A DNA stretch of 64,000 bases from Hoskinsella mucinilytica (GTDB taxonomy: Bacteria; Bacillota_I; Bacilli_A; Erysipelotrichales; Erysipelotrichaceae): NCBI RefSeq assembly GCF_045223415.1, contig NZ_JBEQZJ010000021.1, positions 1-64,000 on the forward strand, written 5' to 3'. Positions 17,631 through 26,488 of the stretch are shown here, piece after piece. A program made the translations under genes and the position numbers. The notes under the pieces were generated by a model that saw only the letters and a program-made list of their open reading frames with translations, was not told where the DNA came from and made no database searches. Within the stretch, counting starts at the first letter, position 1. The number at the start of each line of letters is the position of its first letter.

Positions 17631-18623
17631 CTAAGGTTGAGATGAAGTACATGTGGGTTTCATGTTCAATTTCTGAGAAGCTGTGATTAGTGCCATTGTA
17701 TAGATTTCTTCAACATTAGCACTTCTGGATAAATCATTCATGGGAAGTCGTACACCTTGAAGAATAGGTCCATATGCTTGATAACCACCAAGATTTGCTA
17801 CAAGTTTATATCCGATGTTAGCTGCATTTAAATCAGGAAATACCAATACGTTAGCCTGTCCGCCCACTTTACTTTGTGGCGCTTTTAACTTAGCCACTTC
17901 AGGATTCAATGCACAATCTACCTGAAGTTCTCCATCTACAAGATAATCTAATGGAAGACGTTGTAAGCGAGTAGCTGCTTCTTTCACCAAATCAACATCC
18001 TCACCTGATCCAGAGCCGTATGTAGAATAGGATAATAAGGCAACACATGGGGTAATACCTAGACTTTTTGCACTGTTAGCGGATTGTAAAGCAATCTCGA
18101 CCAATTGATCTACATTAGGATTACGATTTAAGGAACAATCTGCGAAGATGTAATGTTCTTGTTCTTTACACATCAGAAAACAGCTGGATACAATAGAATT
18201 ACCGGGACTTGTTTTTATTAGTTGCATGATCGGTCTAAGCGTATCAGCAGTAGAATTTGTTGATCCACCAAGTAGACCATCCGCAAATCCCATCTCTACA
18301 TACATTGTGCAAAAATAGGAATCTTTTTGATACCAAGCTTCAACCATGTCTCTATCTGCTTTGCCTTTTCTAAGTTCCAACATTCGATGTAACATAGCTT
18401 CCTTATCTTGAAACTCTTTTACATCAAGTAGAGGTATATCACTAAGATCAAGCCCATGTCGATCAGCAAGATCAAGTAATTCCTTACGATCACCATATAA
18501 AATCGGTATCAATAATCCCTTTTGTTGTAAAAGTACAGCAGCTTTCATCATGCGCAAATCTTTTCCTTCTGTAAATACGATACGAATCTCTTTTCCTTTC
18601 ACTTTCGATTCCAAATCTATCAT
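17631..18623 (-). CDS. pta: Phosphate acetyltransferase
   Basis: About 330 residues, the length of the compact Pta of Firmicutes. It transfers acetyl from acetyl-CoA to phosphate, giving acetyl phosphate, which acetate kinase then uses to make ATP. Family signatures include MGFADGLLGGSTNSTADTLR (residues about 110-130), ALLSYSTYGSGSG (about 200-212) and a C-terminal VFPDLNAANIGYKLV stretch. ATG 18623 is chosen over the ATG 7 codons upstream because AGGAG lies 8 bases before it. No acetate kinase gene is adjacent. Confidence 0.9.
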   Translation of the reverse strand: MIDLESKVKGKEIRIVFTEGKDLRMMKAAVLLQQKGLLIPILYGDRKELLDLADRHGLDLSDIPLLDVKEFQDKEAMLHRMLELRKGKADRDMVEAWYQKDSYFCTMYVEMGFADGLLGGSTNSTADTLRPIMQLIKTSPGNSIVSSCFLMCKEQEHYIFADCSLNRNPNVDQLVEIALQSANSAKSLGITPCVALLSYSTYGSGSGEDVDLVKEAATRLQRLPLDYLVDGELQVDCALNPEVAKLKAPQSKVGGQANVLVFPDLNAANIGYKLVANLGGYQAYGPILQGVRLPMNDLSRSANVEEIYTMALITASQKLNMKPTCTSSQP

Positions 18624-18753
18624 GTTATCAACTCCTGTTATCATTATACCTTATCTAGTGAAATCTTGCTATGCAAATATGAAACCGTATACAAATTCAA
18701 CTAAATGTATAGTGAGTATCAATTAGCACATACTATGTTCAGGAGGTATGGAT

Positions 18754-18951
18754 ATGAAAGTATGGAACTATATTGCCTTGATCATTACGATCATTGGCGC
18801 AATCAACTGGGGACTAATCGGTGTATTTGATTTTAATCTAGTAACCTTCTTATTCCAAACAGGTTCATGGATTACAAGAATTGTTTATATACTGGTTGGT
18901 ATCAGTGGTATCTATTTATTATCTTTTTTCTCCAAATTGAATGAAGATTAA
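18754..18951 (+). CDS. DUF378 small membrane protein
   Basis: A 65-residue protein with two membrane segments (YIALIITIIGAINWGLIGVF and ITRIVYILVGISGIYLLSFF). INWGLIG is the hallmark of DUF378, widespread small membrane proteins of unknown function. ATG 18754 is favoured because AGGAGG lies 7 bases before it; ATG 18748 is too close to that site. A terminator follows. Confidence 0.85.
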   Translation: MKVWNYIALIITIIGAINWGLIGVFDFNLVTFLFQTGSWITRIVYILVGISGIYLLSFFSKLNED

Positions 18952-18963
18952 GTAAGAATTTGA

Positions 18964-18990
18964 GAACTTCCTGAAAAAGGAAGTTTTCTT
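18964..18990 (+). terminator. Terminator after the DUF378 gene
   Basis: AACTTCC, loop TGAAAAA, then GGAAGTT and TTCTTT. Confidence 0.8.
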
Positions 18991-19042
18991 TATAAAAAAA
19001 TGTTATAATGATTTCAAAGAAGAAAAAGTAAAGGAGTTAAAG

Positions 19043-19513
19043 ATGATGGGATTATTCAGTAGAAAAAAAGAAGCATTTGTATGTCCTTTGGCAGGTACAT
19101 TGTTAACTTTAGAAAATGTGCCTGATGAAGTTTTTGCGAAAAAAATGATGGGAGATGGATTTGCAGTAGATCCTAGTGATGGTAAGGTCTATGCACCAGT
19201 TAGCGGTGTCATTAAAGCGGCTTTTCCAACGAAGCATGCCATTGGTATTGAAGCAAAAGATGGTACCGAGATATTGATTCATATCGGCATGGATACAGTG
19301 GAATTGAATGGTGAAGGTTTCACAAGTCATATCAGTGAAGGTATGAAGATCAAACAGGGTGATTTGATGATGGAAGTTGATCTTGCGTTTGTAAAAAGCA
19401 AAGGGAAACCTGTAATTACACCTGTGGTATTTACCGGTGGACAAAAGATTACTGTAAATAAAGCAAATCATACAGTAAAAGCATTAGAGGAAGATATTAT
19501 TGATATAAAATAA
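19043..19513 (+). CDS. Free PTS EIIA of the glucose family
   Basis: A 156-residue cytoplasmic phosphocarrier that takes phosphate from HPr and passes it to EIIB domains. The two active-site histidines are visible: KHAIGI with His65 and ILIHIGMDTVEL with His80, in the order normal for EIIA-Glc (Crr-like). AAGGAG lies 6 bases before the ATG, and a TATAAT -10 is at 19004-19009. It lies upstream of treR but has its own terminator. The trehalose permease at 50 kb has its own EIIA domain, so this one probably serves other EIIBC permeases lacking it. Confidence 0.9.
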   Translation: MMGLFSRKKEAFVCPLAGTLLTLENVPDEVFAKKMMGDGFAVDPSDGKVYAPVSGVIKAAFPTKHAIGIEAKDGTEILIHIGMDTVELNGEGFTSHISEGMKIKQGDLMMEVDLAFVKSKGKPVITPVVFTGGQKITVNKANHTVKALEEDIIDIK

Positions 19514-19516
19514 GAA

Positions 19517-19541
19517 CAGAACGCATTAGGCGTTCTGTTTT
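19517..19541 (+). terminator. Terminator after the EIIA gene
   Basis: CAGAACGC, loop ATTAG, then GCGTTCTG and TTTT. Confidence 0.85.
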
Positions 19542-19577
19542 ATAATGAAGTCTTTAGAGAAGATTCCATGAAATCCC

Positions 19578-19606
19578 TTTTATTATTTGTACGTACATGT
19601 TATAAT
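19578..19606 (+). promoter_or_regulatory. treR promoter with TGTACGTACA operator
   Basis: The -10 TATAAT lies at 19601-19606. The perfect palindrome TGTACGTACA (19588-19597) occupies the spacer between it and a weak -35. The same palindrome occurs twice in the trehalose operon promoter at 50.3 kb. This points to autoregulation by TreR. Confidence 0.7.
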
Positions 19607-19626
19607 CCTGATTAAGGAGTGATGGT

Positions 19627-20343
19627 ATGGCAAAATATGAAGAAATCTATCAATCTTTGTTGAGTAGGATAGAAACCGGAGAATTTCAGGCAGGAGAAAC
19701 AATTCCTAAAGAATTTGATTTAATGGAAGAGTATTCGTGTTCACGAGATACCATACGGAAATCATTATTGATGCTATCACAGAATGGATATATTCAAAAG
19801 ACCAAGCGAAAAGGTTCTATTGTTTTGGATCGTAAACGTTATGAGTTTCCGGTAAGCGGAGTTGTTAGTTTTAAGGAACTTGCACAAACAATGGGTGGAA
19901 AAATAGAAACGATCGTAACTTGTTGTGAATGTATCGAACCGGATGCTAAGATGAAAGCAATGATGAACTTAACAGAAAAAGATAAGGTCTGGATGATAGA
20001 GCGAGTAAGAAAGATCGATGGGGAAAGCATCATTTTAGATTTAGACTTTTTTCATGCCGGTATCGTGAGCGGACTTACCAAAGAGATAGCACAGAATTCT
20101 TTATATGAATACATTGAACATACTTTGAATTTGAAAATCGGCTATGCTAATAAGGAAATCACCTGTCAAAAGGTAACAGAAAATGATAGGCATCTTTTAG
20201 ATCTTAAGGGCTATGATATGGTAGTGAATGTTGATTCTTATACATATTTAGCGGATACAAGGGTCTTTCAATTTACCAGATCAAGACATCGCCCGGATAA
20301 ATTCAGATTTCATGATTTTGCGAGAAGAAGTAATACCGTTTGA
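19627..20343 (+). CDS. treR: GntR-family trehalose operon repressor
   Basis: A 238-residue GntR/HutC protein. The N-terminal winged helix (residues about 1-68) contains GETIPKEFDLMEEYSCSRDT, and the C-terminal UTRA ligand domain contains NSLYEYIEHTLNLKIGYANK. The ending DKFRFHDFARR is characteristic of TreR, which is released from DNA by trehalose-6-phosphate. Its likely target operon, EIIBCA plus trehalose-6-phosphate hydrolase, lies 30 kb downstream instead of next door. The shared operator supports the link. Confidence 0.85.
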   Translation: MAKYEEIYQSLLSRIETGEFQAGETIPKEFDLMEEYSCSRDTIRKSLLMLSQNGYIQKTKRKGSIVLDRKRYEFPVSGVVSFKELAQTMGGKIETIVTCCECIEPDAKMKAMMNLTEKDKVWMIERVRKIDGESIILDLDFFHAGIVSGLTKEIAQNSLYEYIEHTLNLKIGYANKEITCQKVTENDRHLLDLKGYDMVVNVDSYTYLADTRVFQFTRSRHRPDKFRFHDFARRSNTV

Positions 20344-20344
20344 A

Positions 20345-20371
20345 TTTGATTGATGACTATCATTAATCAAA
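20345..20371. promoter_or_regulatory. Dyad immediately after treR
   Basis: TTTGATTGATGA, spacer CTA, then TCATTAATCAAA: 11 of 12 positions are complementary. There is no T run, so it may be a weak terminator, an operator or an mRNA end stabiliser. Confidence 0.4.
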
Positions 20372-20413
20372 CAATAATGTATTGAATTGCTTATAGAATG
20401 TCAAAAAAAGGTA

Positions 20414-20442
20414 TTGACTTTGATGAATGTATGCGTTATCAT
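20414..20442 (+). promoter_or_regulatory. Promoter of the SIS-PfkB-ATPase operon
   Basis: TTGACT (20414-20419), a 17-base spacer, then TATCAT (20437-20442). This gives a leader of about 190 bases before the first gene. Confidence 0.6.
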
Positions 20443-20478
20443 AAAATCGTGGATGAGAAATGATCGTTTTCTTTATAG

Positions 20479-20598
20479 AACATATGAGTGTTTACTATGA
20501 AGAGAACAGGTTTTTTGTTTTAGAAAATAACATCTGAACTTCATAGGCATATTGCGTATGTTTTGTTCAGATGTTTTTATTTGATTTACTCATATGTT
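20479..20598 (+). promoter_or_regulatory. Structured leader RNA with an internal terminator-like hairpin
   Basis: AACATCTGAAC (20529-20539) and GTTCAGATGTT (20565-20575) form a perfect 11-base stem followed by TTTAT, which is terminator-like. It is enclosed by a second perfect 11-base pairing, AACATATGAGT (20479-20489) with ACTCATATGTT (20588-20598). A closing stem around a terminator hairpin suggests an attenuator or riboswitch-like element; I do not recognise a known class. Confidence 0.5.
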
Positions 20599-20638
20599 GT
20601 ATAAAGCAACATAAAGCTAGGTTACGTAAGGAGAAATC

Positions 20639-21238
20639 ATGAATGATTTATATGTTGTAAAAAATGTTATGATAAAGGAAATGAACGCAATCAATCAAAT
20701 GAGTAATCTATTATCTGATGAATTACAATCATGTATTGAAGCACTATATGAATGTGAAGGAAGGATCATATTCAGTGGTGTTGGTAAATCAGGTCATATT
20801 GGTGAAAAGTTGGCTGCAACCTTTGCCAGTACGGGGACTCCGGCGTTCTTTGTACATGCTTGTGAAGCAGTTCATGGTGATTTGGGAATGATCAAAAAAG
20901 AAGATATCGTAATACTACTGTCTCATAGTGGAAAAACAATGGAAATTATGAATCTTCTACATGCATTGAAAGGAATTGGTTGTGGTTGCATAGCGATGTG
21001 TTCAGATGAGGATTCTCCTCTTGCACAAGGCTGTGATCGAAGTATCATTTATCCTTCGTTACAGGAAGCAGATCGGTTAAATCTCGCACCAACTGTATCG
21101 AGTACTTTGATGTTGGTATTAGGTGATGCCATCGCCTGTGCTTTAATGGAACGAAAGGAATTTGAAGAGAGTGATTTTTATAGATACCATCCAGGTGGTA
21201 ATCTAGGAAAGCGTTTGGAGGAAAAGCATCATGAGTGA
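20639..21238 (+). CDS. SIS-domain sugar-phosphate isomerase
   Basis: A 199-residue SIS protein without CBS domains, close to the KpsF/GutQ type of arabinose-5-phosphate isomerase. Visible are SGVGKSGHIGEKLAATFAST (residues about 46-65), HSGKTMEIM near 100 and HPGGNLGKRL at the C-terminus, which is common in KpsF-like proteins. They interconvert aldose and ketose phosphates. It overlaps the PfkB kinase gene by 8 bases. The partners suggest catabolism of an imported pentose or hexose rather than cell-envelope Kdo synthesis. Confidence 0.8.
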   Translation: MNDLYVVKNVMIKEMNAINQMSNLLSDELQSCIEALYECEGRIIFSGVGKSGHIGEKLAATFASTGTPAFFVHACEAVHGDLGMIKKEDIVILLSHSGKTMEIMNLLHALKGIGCGCIAMCSDEDSPLAQGCDRSIIYPSLQEADRLNLAPTVSSTLMLVLGDAIACALMERKEFEESDFYRYHPGGNLGKRLEEKHHE

Positions 21239-22163
21239 TATTTGTGTCATTGGTTCTTTCGTTATGGATACCTGTGTTGATGTAGATAAGTTTCCATTAC
21301 CGGGACAAACGGTAATTGCGAAAGGTGTACATGTTTCCGCAGGTGGAAAAGGTTGTAATCAATGTGTTGCGGCAGCACGTCTTGGCGCAGATTGCGAAAT
21401 GATAGGAATGCTGGGGAAGGATGCTGCCGGCGAAAGCTTTTTAGAACTTTTGAAAGAGGAAGGCATCCAGCATGATCATGTAGAGCTATGTGATCATGTA
21501 CCTACAGGTTTTTCACAAATACAGATTGATGCATGCGCAGAAAATAAAATCGTGGTAGTTCCAGGGGCTAATTATCAGGTCATGCCAGATATCATTGATC
21601 GTATAGCGAAGCGTATTTTGCATAGTCGTTTGATCGTATTACAAATGGAATTGCCTTGGGATACGTTAGTTTCCATTTTATCTTTTTGTAAAAACCATCA
21701 AAAACCTGTGTTATTAAATCCTGCCCCAGCTAAGCCTATGACCTTTGAGATGTTAGATGGTATCGATTATATCACACCAAATGAAACAGAGTTAAGTATT
21801 TTGAGCGCAATGCCTTGTGAAACAAAGGAAGAGGTGCAACAGGCTGCTATTTCCTTGTTACAACAAGGGGTAAAGCATGTAGTGGCGACCTTAGGTTCTA
21901 AGGGATGTGTGATAGCTGATGCAGATGGGGTTCGCTTTGTGAACGGCTATTTTGTAGAAGTAAAGGATACCGTAGCTGCTGGAGATGCGTTTAATGGGGC
22001 TTTGGCAAAAGGAATTGTTGAAGGTGTCCCATTGGATGAGTGTGCTCTTTTTGCGAATGCGGTAGGTGCATTGACTGTTACTAGACAAGGAGCAATCACT
22101 TCTCTTCCATCACAAACAGAAGTAGAAGAATTTATAAGAGATCAGAAACAGGAGGTGGCTTGA
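21231..22163 (+). CDS. PfkB-family sugar kinase (ribokinase-like)
   Basis: A 310-residue kinase. The first PfkB signature is seen as SAGGKGCNQCVAAARLGAD (about residues 36-55) and the ATP/anion-hole motif as DTVAAGDAFNGALAKG (about 245-260), with catalytic Asp in GDAF. The layout matches ribokinase, which phosphorylates a pentose or similar sugar at O5 or O6. The substrate is not certain. It is coupled to the SIS isomerase by overlap, and the ATPase gene follows after 1 base. Confidence 0.85.
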   Translation: MSDICVIGSFVMDTCVDVDKFPLPGQTVIAKGVHVSAGGKGCNQCVAAARLGADCEMIGMLGKDAAGESFLELLKEEGIQHDHVELCDHVPTGFSQIQIDACAENKIVVVPGANYQVMPDIIDRIAKRILHSRLIVLQMELPWDTLVSILSFCKNHQKPVLLNPAPAKPMTFEMLDGIDYITPNETELSILSAMPCETKEEVQQAAISLLQQGVKHVVATLGSKGCVIADADGVRFVNGYFVEVKDTVAAGDAFNGALAKGIVEGVPLDECALFANAVGALTVTRQGAITSLPSQTEVEEFIRDQKQEVA

Positions 22164-22164
22164 T

Positions 22165-23256
22165 ATGGCCAATCTAGTATTAAAAAATATAGATAAAGTA
22201 TACGATAATCATGTACAGGCTGTATTTGATTTTAATTTAGATATCAAAGATAAAGAATTTATTGTATTTGTAGGACCATCTGGATGTGGAAAATCTACAA
22301 CACTACGTATGATTGCAGGTTTAGAGGATATCACTGCAGGAGAGTTTTATATCGATGGTAAATTGATGAATGATATAGAGCCCAAAAATCGAGATATTGC
22401 AATGGTTTTCCAGTCCTATGCATTATATCCTCATATGACCGTTTTCGAGAATATGGCATTTGGCTTGAAGTTGAAAAAGATACCAAAAGATGAAATTGAA
22501 CAGCGTGTTCATGAAGCCGCAAAAATATTAGAAATTGAGGATTATCTAGATCGAAAGCCAAAGGCTTTATCCGGAGGACAGCGTCAGCGTGTTGCATTAG
22601 GTAGGGCAATCGTTCGTAATGCAAAGGTCTTTTTGATGGATGAACCTTTGAGTAATCTAGACGCAAAGCTTCGTGTACAGATGAGAAGTGAAATTATTAA
22701 ATTGCATGAGCGAATCGGTTGTACCACTGTTTATGTAACGCATGATCAAACTGAGGCAATGACTATGGCGACTAGAATCGTAGTCATGAAGGCTGGCTAT
22801 ATCCAACAAGTAGGTGAACCAAAGGAAATATACGATAATCCTAAAAATATGTTTGTCGCAAGTTTTATAGGTGCGCCAGCCATGAATTTCTTAAAGGGTA
22901 CCTATCAAAATCACTCCTTCTTATTTGAAGGTCATTGTTTTGAAATGCCTGAAATGTTTCATGAGGCAATGGCTGCATATCAAGGGAAAGAGGTTGTATT
23001 TGGAATACGTCCGGAAAATATTTTTGTAGAGGAAATCGTTGGGACAGCCTTTCCTACATCTAAATTCATCCTTCATGTGGATGTAAGTGAATTATTGGGA
23101 CATGAATATATTCTTCATGGAAAAATAGGAACACAATCTATTCAAGCAAAAATAGATTCCAGAAGTGATATTCGCCACCATGAAGATATAGAAATGGCGA
23201 TGGATCTGAGTAAGGTTCATTTCTTTGATCCAGAGACAGAAGAAGTTATCATTTAA
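22165..23256 (+). CDS. MsmX/UgpC-type ABC transporter ATPase
   Basis: A 363-residue ATPase of CUT1 sugar importers. It shows Walker A GPSGCGKSTT (residues about 37-46), Q-loop VFQSYALYPHM, signature LSGGQRQRVALGRAIVR, Walker B VFLMDEPLSNLDA, the switch His in YVTHDQTEAM, and a C-terminal TOBE-like regulatory domain with FGIRPENIFV. The permease operon that begins at 24595 has no ATPase of its own, so this protein is the likely motor; such ATPases often serve several importers. Confidence 0.9.
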   Translation: MANLVLKNIDKVYDNHVQAVFDFNLDIKDKEFIVFVGPSGCGKSTTLRMIAGLEDITAGEFYIDGKLMNDIEPKNRDIAMVFQSYALYPHMTVFENMAFGLKLKKIPKDEIEQRVHEAAKILEIEDYLDRKPKALSGGQRQRVALGRAIVRNAKVFLMDEPLSNLDAKLRVQMRSEIIKLHERIGCTTVYVTHDQTEAMTMATRIVVMKAGYIQQVGEPKEIYDNPKNMFVASFIGAPAMNFLKGTYQNHSFLFEGHCFEMPEMFHEAMAAYQGKEVVFGIRPENIFVEEIVGTAFPTSKFILHVDVSELLGHEYILHGKIGTQSIQAKIDSRSDIRHHEDIEMAMDLSKVHFFDPETEEVII

Positions 23257-23263
23257 AGAAAGT

Positions 23264-23310
23264 ACACCTCCAAAGCATGGAATCATCAGCGTTTGGGAGG
23301 TGTTATTTTT
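23264..23310 (+). terminator. Terminator after the ATPase gene
   Basis: ACACCTCC (extended by AAA and GC) pairs with GCGTTTGGGAGGTGT, followed by TATTTTT. Confidence 0.8.
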
Positions 23311-23506
23311 CCATAAATAGGAAAAAAAGAACCTAGTCATAGATATCATAGGTTCATATAAAAGTGATACGATGAACAAGGCTATAAAAGCTTAAGGTTC
23401 ATAATAGAATAATGATATAATATGACATATCTGTATTATGATTGAAGTAGAAGACCGGATGATGTAAAAAGCTTAGATTAGATCATGAAACTATGGAGGA
23501 TTTACG

Positions 23507-24382
23507 ATGAGATTAATGGTAGCTCAGGATTATGGGGGCGTTACATATGTTTCAGGTGGGTTGTTTGTATCAAATGGAAAATGGAAGCATCCAAAATATA
23601 ATCTGGATGATTATGAATTGATTATTTGCCTTCAGGGGAAATTTACGATGAATATCAATGATACTATCGTGGAAATTCAAAAGGGAGAGGGATTGTTCAT
23701 TTTACCTAAGGAACAGCATTATGGCCTTGGGGAAAGTGAGAATGTCTCTTTTTTATGGCTTCATTTTTTAACGTCTTTACAAGAGATAAAACAGGAGCGA
23801 GATGCGCATTGGATCATTGAAAATATTTTACAAGGCAATAGCTTTGATGGATTTTTATTAGAGGAACATTTCCTATGTGCAGATATAGAAGAGCTGACTT
23901 TACTTGCACGTCAACTACTACATTATCATGAAGGCGGAGCATTGACACAGAAAATATGCAATTTAATGATGGAGTTGATTTTACAAAAGCTGAGCATCAC
24001 AAATATTCAAAAGCGGCTTAGAGTCGAAAATCAAAAAGGGCAATCAGGTGTAATCGAAAAGATATGCGATTATATCAGAGCCAATTTATATAAAAACCTT
24101 ACAGTACAGATGGTAGCTGAATTTTTTGGATATAATTGTGAATATTTTATCCGCATGTTTAAGCAACATACGGGTATGACCCCAAAACAATACATCAGTG
24201 AGATGCAAATGGATCGAGCAAAATTTCTTTTAACTACGACCAATGATAAGATCAAAGAGATAGCCCATCAAATAGGAATCGATGATGAAAAGGTGTTTTT
24301 AAAACGATTCAAAAAGCAAGAGGGAATCTCTCCGACACAATTTAGGAAAACGTTTACAAAAATCCATTATAATTCAAGATGA
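23507..24382 (+). CDS. AraC-family regulator of the glycan operon
   Basis: A 291-residue protein with an N-terminal cupin sensor (NLDDYELIICLQGKFTMNI, PKEQHYGLGE) and two C-terminal helix-turn-helix motifs (MVAEFFGYNCEYFIRMFKQH and EIAHQIGIDDEKVFLKRFKK). It ends in a terminator 212 bases before the permease operon, so it is most likely its activator and probably senses the imported glycan or a breakdown product. AGGA precedes the ATG. This is one of two regulators that bracket the operon; the other is LacI-type. Confidence 0.85.
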   Translation: MRLMVAQDYGGVTYVSGGLFVSNGKWKHPKYNLDDYELIICLQGKFTMNINDTIVEIQKGEGLFILPKEQHYGLGESENVSFLWLHFLTSLQEIKQERDAHWIIENILQGNSFDGFLLEEHFLCADIEELTLLARQLLHYHEGGALTQKICNLMMELILQKLSITNIQKRLRVENQKGQSGVIEKICDYIRANLYKNLTVQMVAEFFGYNCEYFIRMFKQHTGMTPKQYISEMQMDRAKFLLTTTNDKIKEIAHQIGIDDEKVFLKRFKKQEGISPTQFRKTFTKIHYNSR

Positions 24383-24404
24383 ATTTTAAGATAAAGCTGG
24401 AGAT

Positions 24405-24427
24405 GGTGTCAGAAAATGACACCTTTT
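24405..24427 (+). terminator. Terminator after the AraC gene
   Basis: GGTGTCA, loop GAAAA, TGACACC, then TTTT. Confidence 0.8.
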
Positions 24428-24480
24428 GTATGCTTTGGTGCGTTTTTTATGCAAGATTCATAGGATATACTTTAAGTGTA

Positions 24481-24495
24481 AAGAAAACGGTTACA
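24481..24495 (+). promoter_or_regulatory. cre-like site upstream of the glycan operon
   Basis: AAGAAAACGGTTACA matches the CcpA cre consensus TGWAANCGNTNWCA except at the first base pair. It lies 100 bases upstream of the first permease gene, so the operon is probably under catabolite repression. Confidence 0.5.
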
Positions 24496-24594
24496 CATCC
24501 ACAAATGAAAACCGATCCTGTGCAAAACAATCGAAAGGGATATGATGAAAATTGGTTATCTTGCGCCTTCTCATCATACTAGGGTTGTATAAAA

Positions 24595-25542
24595 ATGGTA
24601 TTAAAAAGACAAGAAAAAGCAGTGAAAAAATCAAGCTTTAAAGTATCAATGAAAAAGTATCGAGGGTTGTATTTGATGTTGATTCTTCCATTGCTATGGT
24701 ATGTAATTTTCTGTTATCTGCCAATGTTCGGTATCGTGATAGGGTTTCAAAACTATCATCCTGGTGATCCATATCTTATCGGAGCCAATTGGGTTGGATT
24801 TAAACATCTACAAGTATTCATGGCTAGCCCATATTTCTTTAGATTGATAAGAAATACGTTTGTTTTGGCATTCTATGGATTATTGTTTGGATTTCCGGCA
24901 CCTATCGCTTTGGCATTGATATTGAATGAGGTCAGAGTAGAACGATTTAAGAAAACAGTACAAACCATCACCTATCTTCCGCATTTTATATCTATGATCG
25001 TTATTTGCGGTATTGTCATAGATCTTACTTCTACAGATGGAGCATTTAACGGATTAAGAGAAATGCTATTTGGTTCTGATCCTATTAATTTCTTAAATGA
25101 AACGCAATATTACCGAGCCATTTATGTGATATCGGATATTTGGACCAGAATTGGTTGGGAAAGCATCATTTATCTATCAGCCTTGACTGCAGTAGATCCT
25201 ACCTTATATGAGGTTGCGGATCTGGATGGTGCTAGTAGGCTTCAAAAAATGTGGTACATCGCCTTACCAACCATACGACCTACCATTACCATTATGTTTA
25301 TCTTAGCGGTTGGAGGTATCATGGCCAGTAATCTAGATAAAACCATGAACTTGGCAAGGCCGATCACTTATGAGGTCAGTGATAATATATCCTATTATGT
25401 TTATCGTAAAGGTGTAGAAGAGTCGCAATTCTCATTCTCAACAGCTGTAGGATTATTTAGTTCTGTGGTTAACTTTGTCTTCTTGGTATCTGCCAACAGC
25501 ATATCTAAGAAGCTCAGTGATGATGAAAATAGTCTGTTTTAA
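24595..25542 (+). CDS. CUT1 ABC sugar permease, LplB type
   Basis: A 315-residue inner-membrane permease with six membrane segments. The EAA-loop is visible as EVADLDGASRLQKMWYIALP (residues about 205-225), the contact site for the ATPase. The N-terminus (YRGLYLMLILPLLWYVIFCYLPMFG) is typical of LplB/YtcQ-cluster permeases that import complex oligosaccharides in Firmicutes. The ribosome binding site is weak (AGGG, 11 bases upstream). It leads the long operon and pairs with the next gene. Confidence 0.9.
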   Translation: MVLKRQEKAVKKSSFKVSMKKYRGLYLMLILPLLWYVIFCYLPMFGIVIGFQNYHPGDPYLIGANWVGFKHLQVFMASPYFFRLIRNTFVLAFYGLLFGFPAPIALALILNEVRVERFKKTVQTITYLPHFISMIVICGIVIDLTSTDGAFNGLREMLFGSDPINFLNETQYYRAIYVISDIWTRIGWESIIYLSALTAVDPTLYEVADLDGASRLQKMWYIALPTIRPTITIMFILAVGGIMASNLDKTMNLARPITYEVSDNISYYVYRKGVEESQFSFSTAVGLFSSVVNFVFLVSANSISKKLSDDENSLF

Positions 25543-25557
25543 GGAAGGGAGGCTATT

Positions 25558-26469
25558 ATGTTACCATTCAAAAAGAAAAAAAAGAAAAGAACGACAGAGG
25601 ATAAGATATTGGACAGTGTCATTGTCATTATTCTGATATTGTTATGTATCGTGACAATTTATCCATTCTGGTATGTCATTGTCATTTCCTTATCCAGCGC
25701 TGAGGCAATCGCTAAATCTGGTGGTTTCATGTTATGGCCACAGGGCTTTAATTTAGATGCCTATAAAGCAGTGCTGGCGACTCCAGATGTTTGGATCGGT
25801 TTCCGTAATTCTCTGTTTTATGTCACAGTAGGAACAGCGATTTCTGTTACGATGACGATCCTATTAGCATATCCATTATCTAAACATGATTTATGGGGTA
25901 GAAAATGGATCATGATCCTCATTACCATTACGATGTTTTTCGGTGGTGGTCTGATACCCAGTTATATCTTAATTTCAAAGATTTTGGATATTGATGGAAC
26001 AGTTTGGTCCATGTTGATACCTGGTGCTATTTCTACTTATAATATGTTGTTAATGAGAACGTATTTCCAAGGAATACCAAAGGAATTAGAGGAATCGGCT
26101 AAGATGGATGGAGCTTCTACCATGAGAATTTTGATTAAAATCATCTTACCATTATCCATACCTTCCATAGCTGTCATTGCATTGTTCTATGCTGTTGATA
26201 TATGGAATGCTTGGTTTAATGCCAACCTATATCTTTCTCAAAGTAGAGAGTTATGGCCTATGGCACTTTATATGAGAGAAGTTTTGATTCAGGGAAATGT
26301 CAATACCGTACAAGCACAAATGACCGGTGCAGCTGGTGGTGCAGTACAGATTGCAAAATCTCTGAAAATGGCAACCACTGTGGTTTCTACAGTACCGATC
26401 CTTGTTGTATACCCATTCGTTCAGAAATACTTTACAAAAGGGGTCATGTTAGGTGCTGTCAAGGAATAA
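25558..26469 (+). CDS. CUT1 ABC sugar permease, LplC/YtcP type
   Basis: A 303-residue second permease with six membrane segments and an EAA-loop ELEESAKMDGASTMRILIKI (about residues 177-196). The ending PFVQKYFTKGVMLGAVKE is the standard C-terminus of the family. GGGAGG lies 5 bases before the ATG. It forms a heterodimer with the LplB-type permease. Confidence 0.9.
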   Translation: MLPFKKKKKKRTTEDKILDSVIVIILILLCIVTIYPFWYVIVISLSSAEAIAKSGGFMLWPQGFNLDAYKAVLATPDVWIGFRNSLFYVTVGTAISVTMTILLAYPLSKHDLWGRKWIMILITITMFFGGGLIPSYILISKILDIDGTVWSMLIPGAISTYNMLLMRTYFQGIPKELEESAKMDGASTMRILIKIILPLSIPSIAVIALFYAVDIWNAWFNANLYLSQSRELWPMALYMREVLIQGNVNTVQAQMTGAAGGAVQIAKSLKMATTVVSTVPILVVYPFVQKYFTKGVMLGAVKE

Positions 26470-26488
26470 AAAAGAAAGGATGAAGAAA

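Noticed and set aside
18745..18753. Earlier ATG for the DUF378 protein
   Set aside because: It is too close to the AGGAGG ribosome binding site; ATG 18754 has normal spacing.
24379..24582. A 67-codon frame between the AraC gene and the permease operon
   Set aside because: It spans the terminator and the promoter region, has no ribosome binding site and resembles no known protein.
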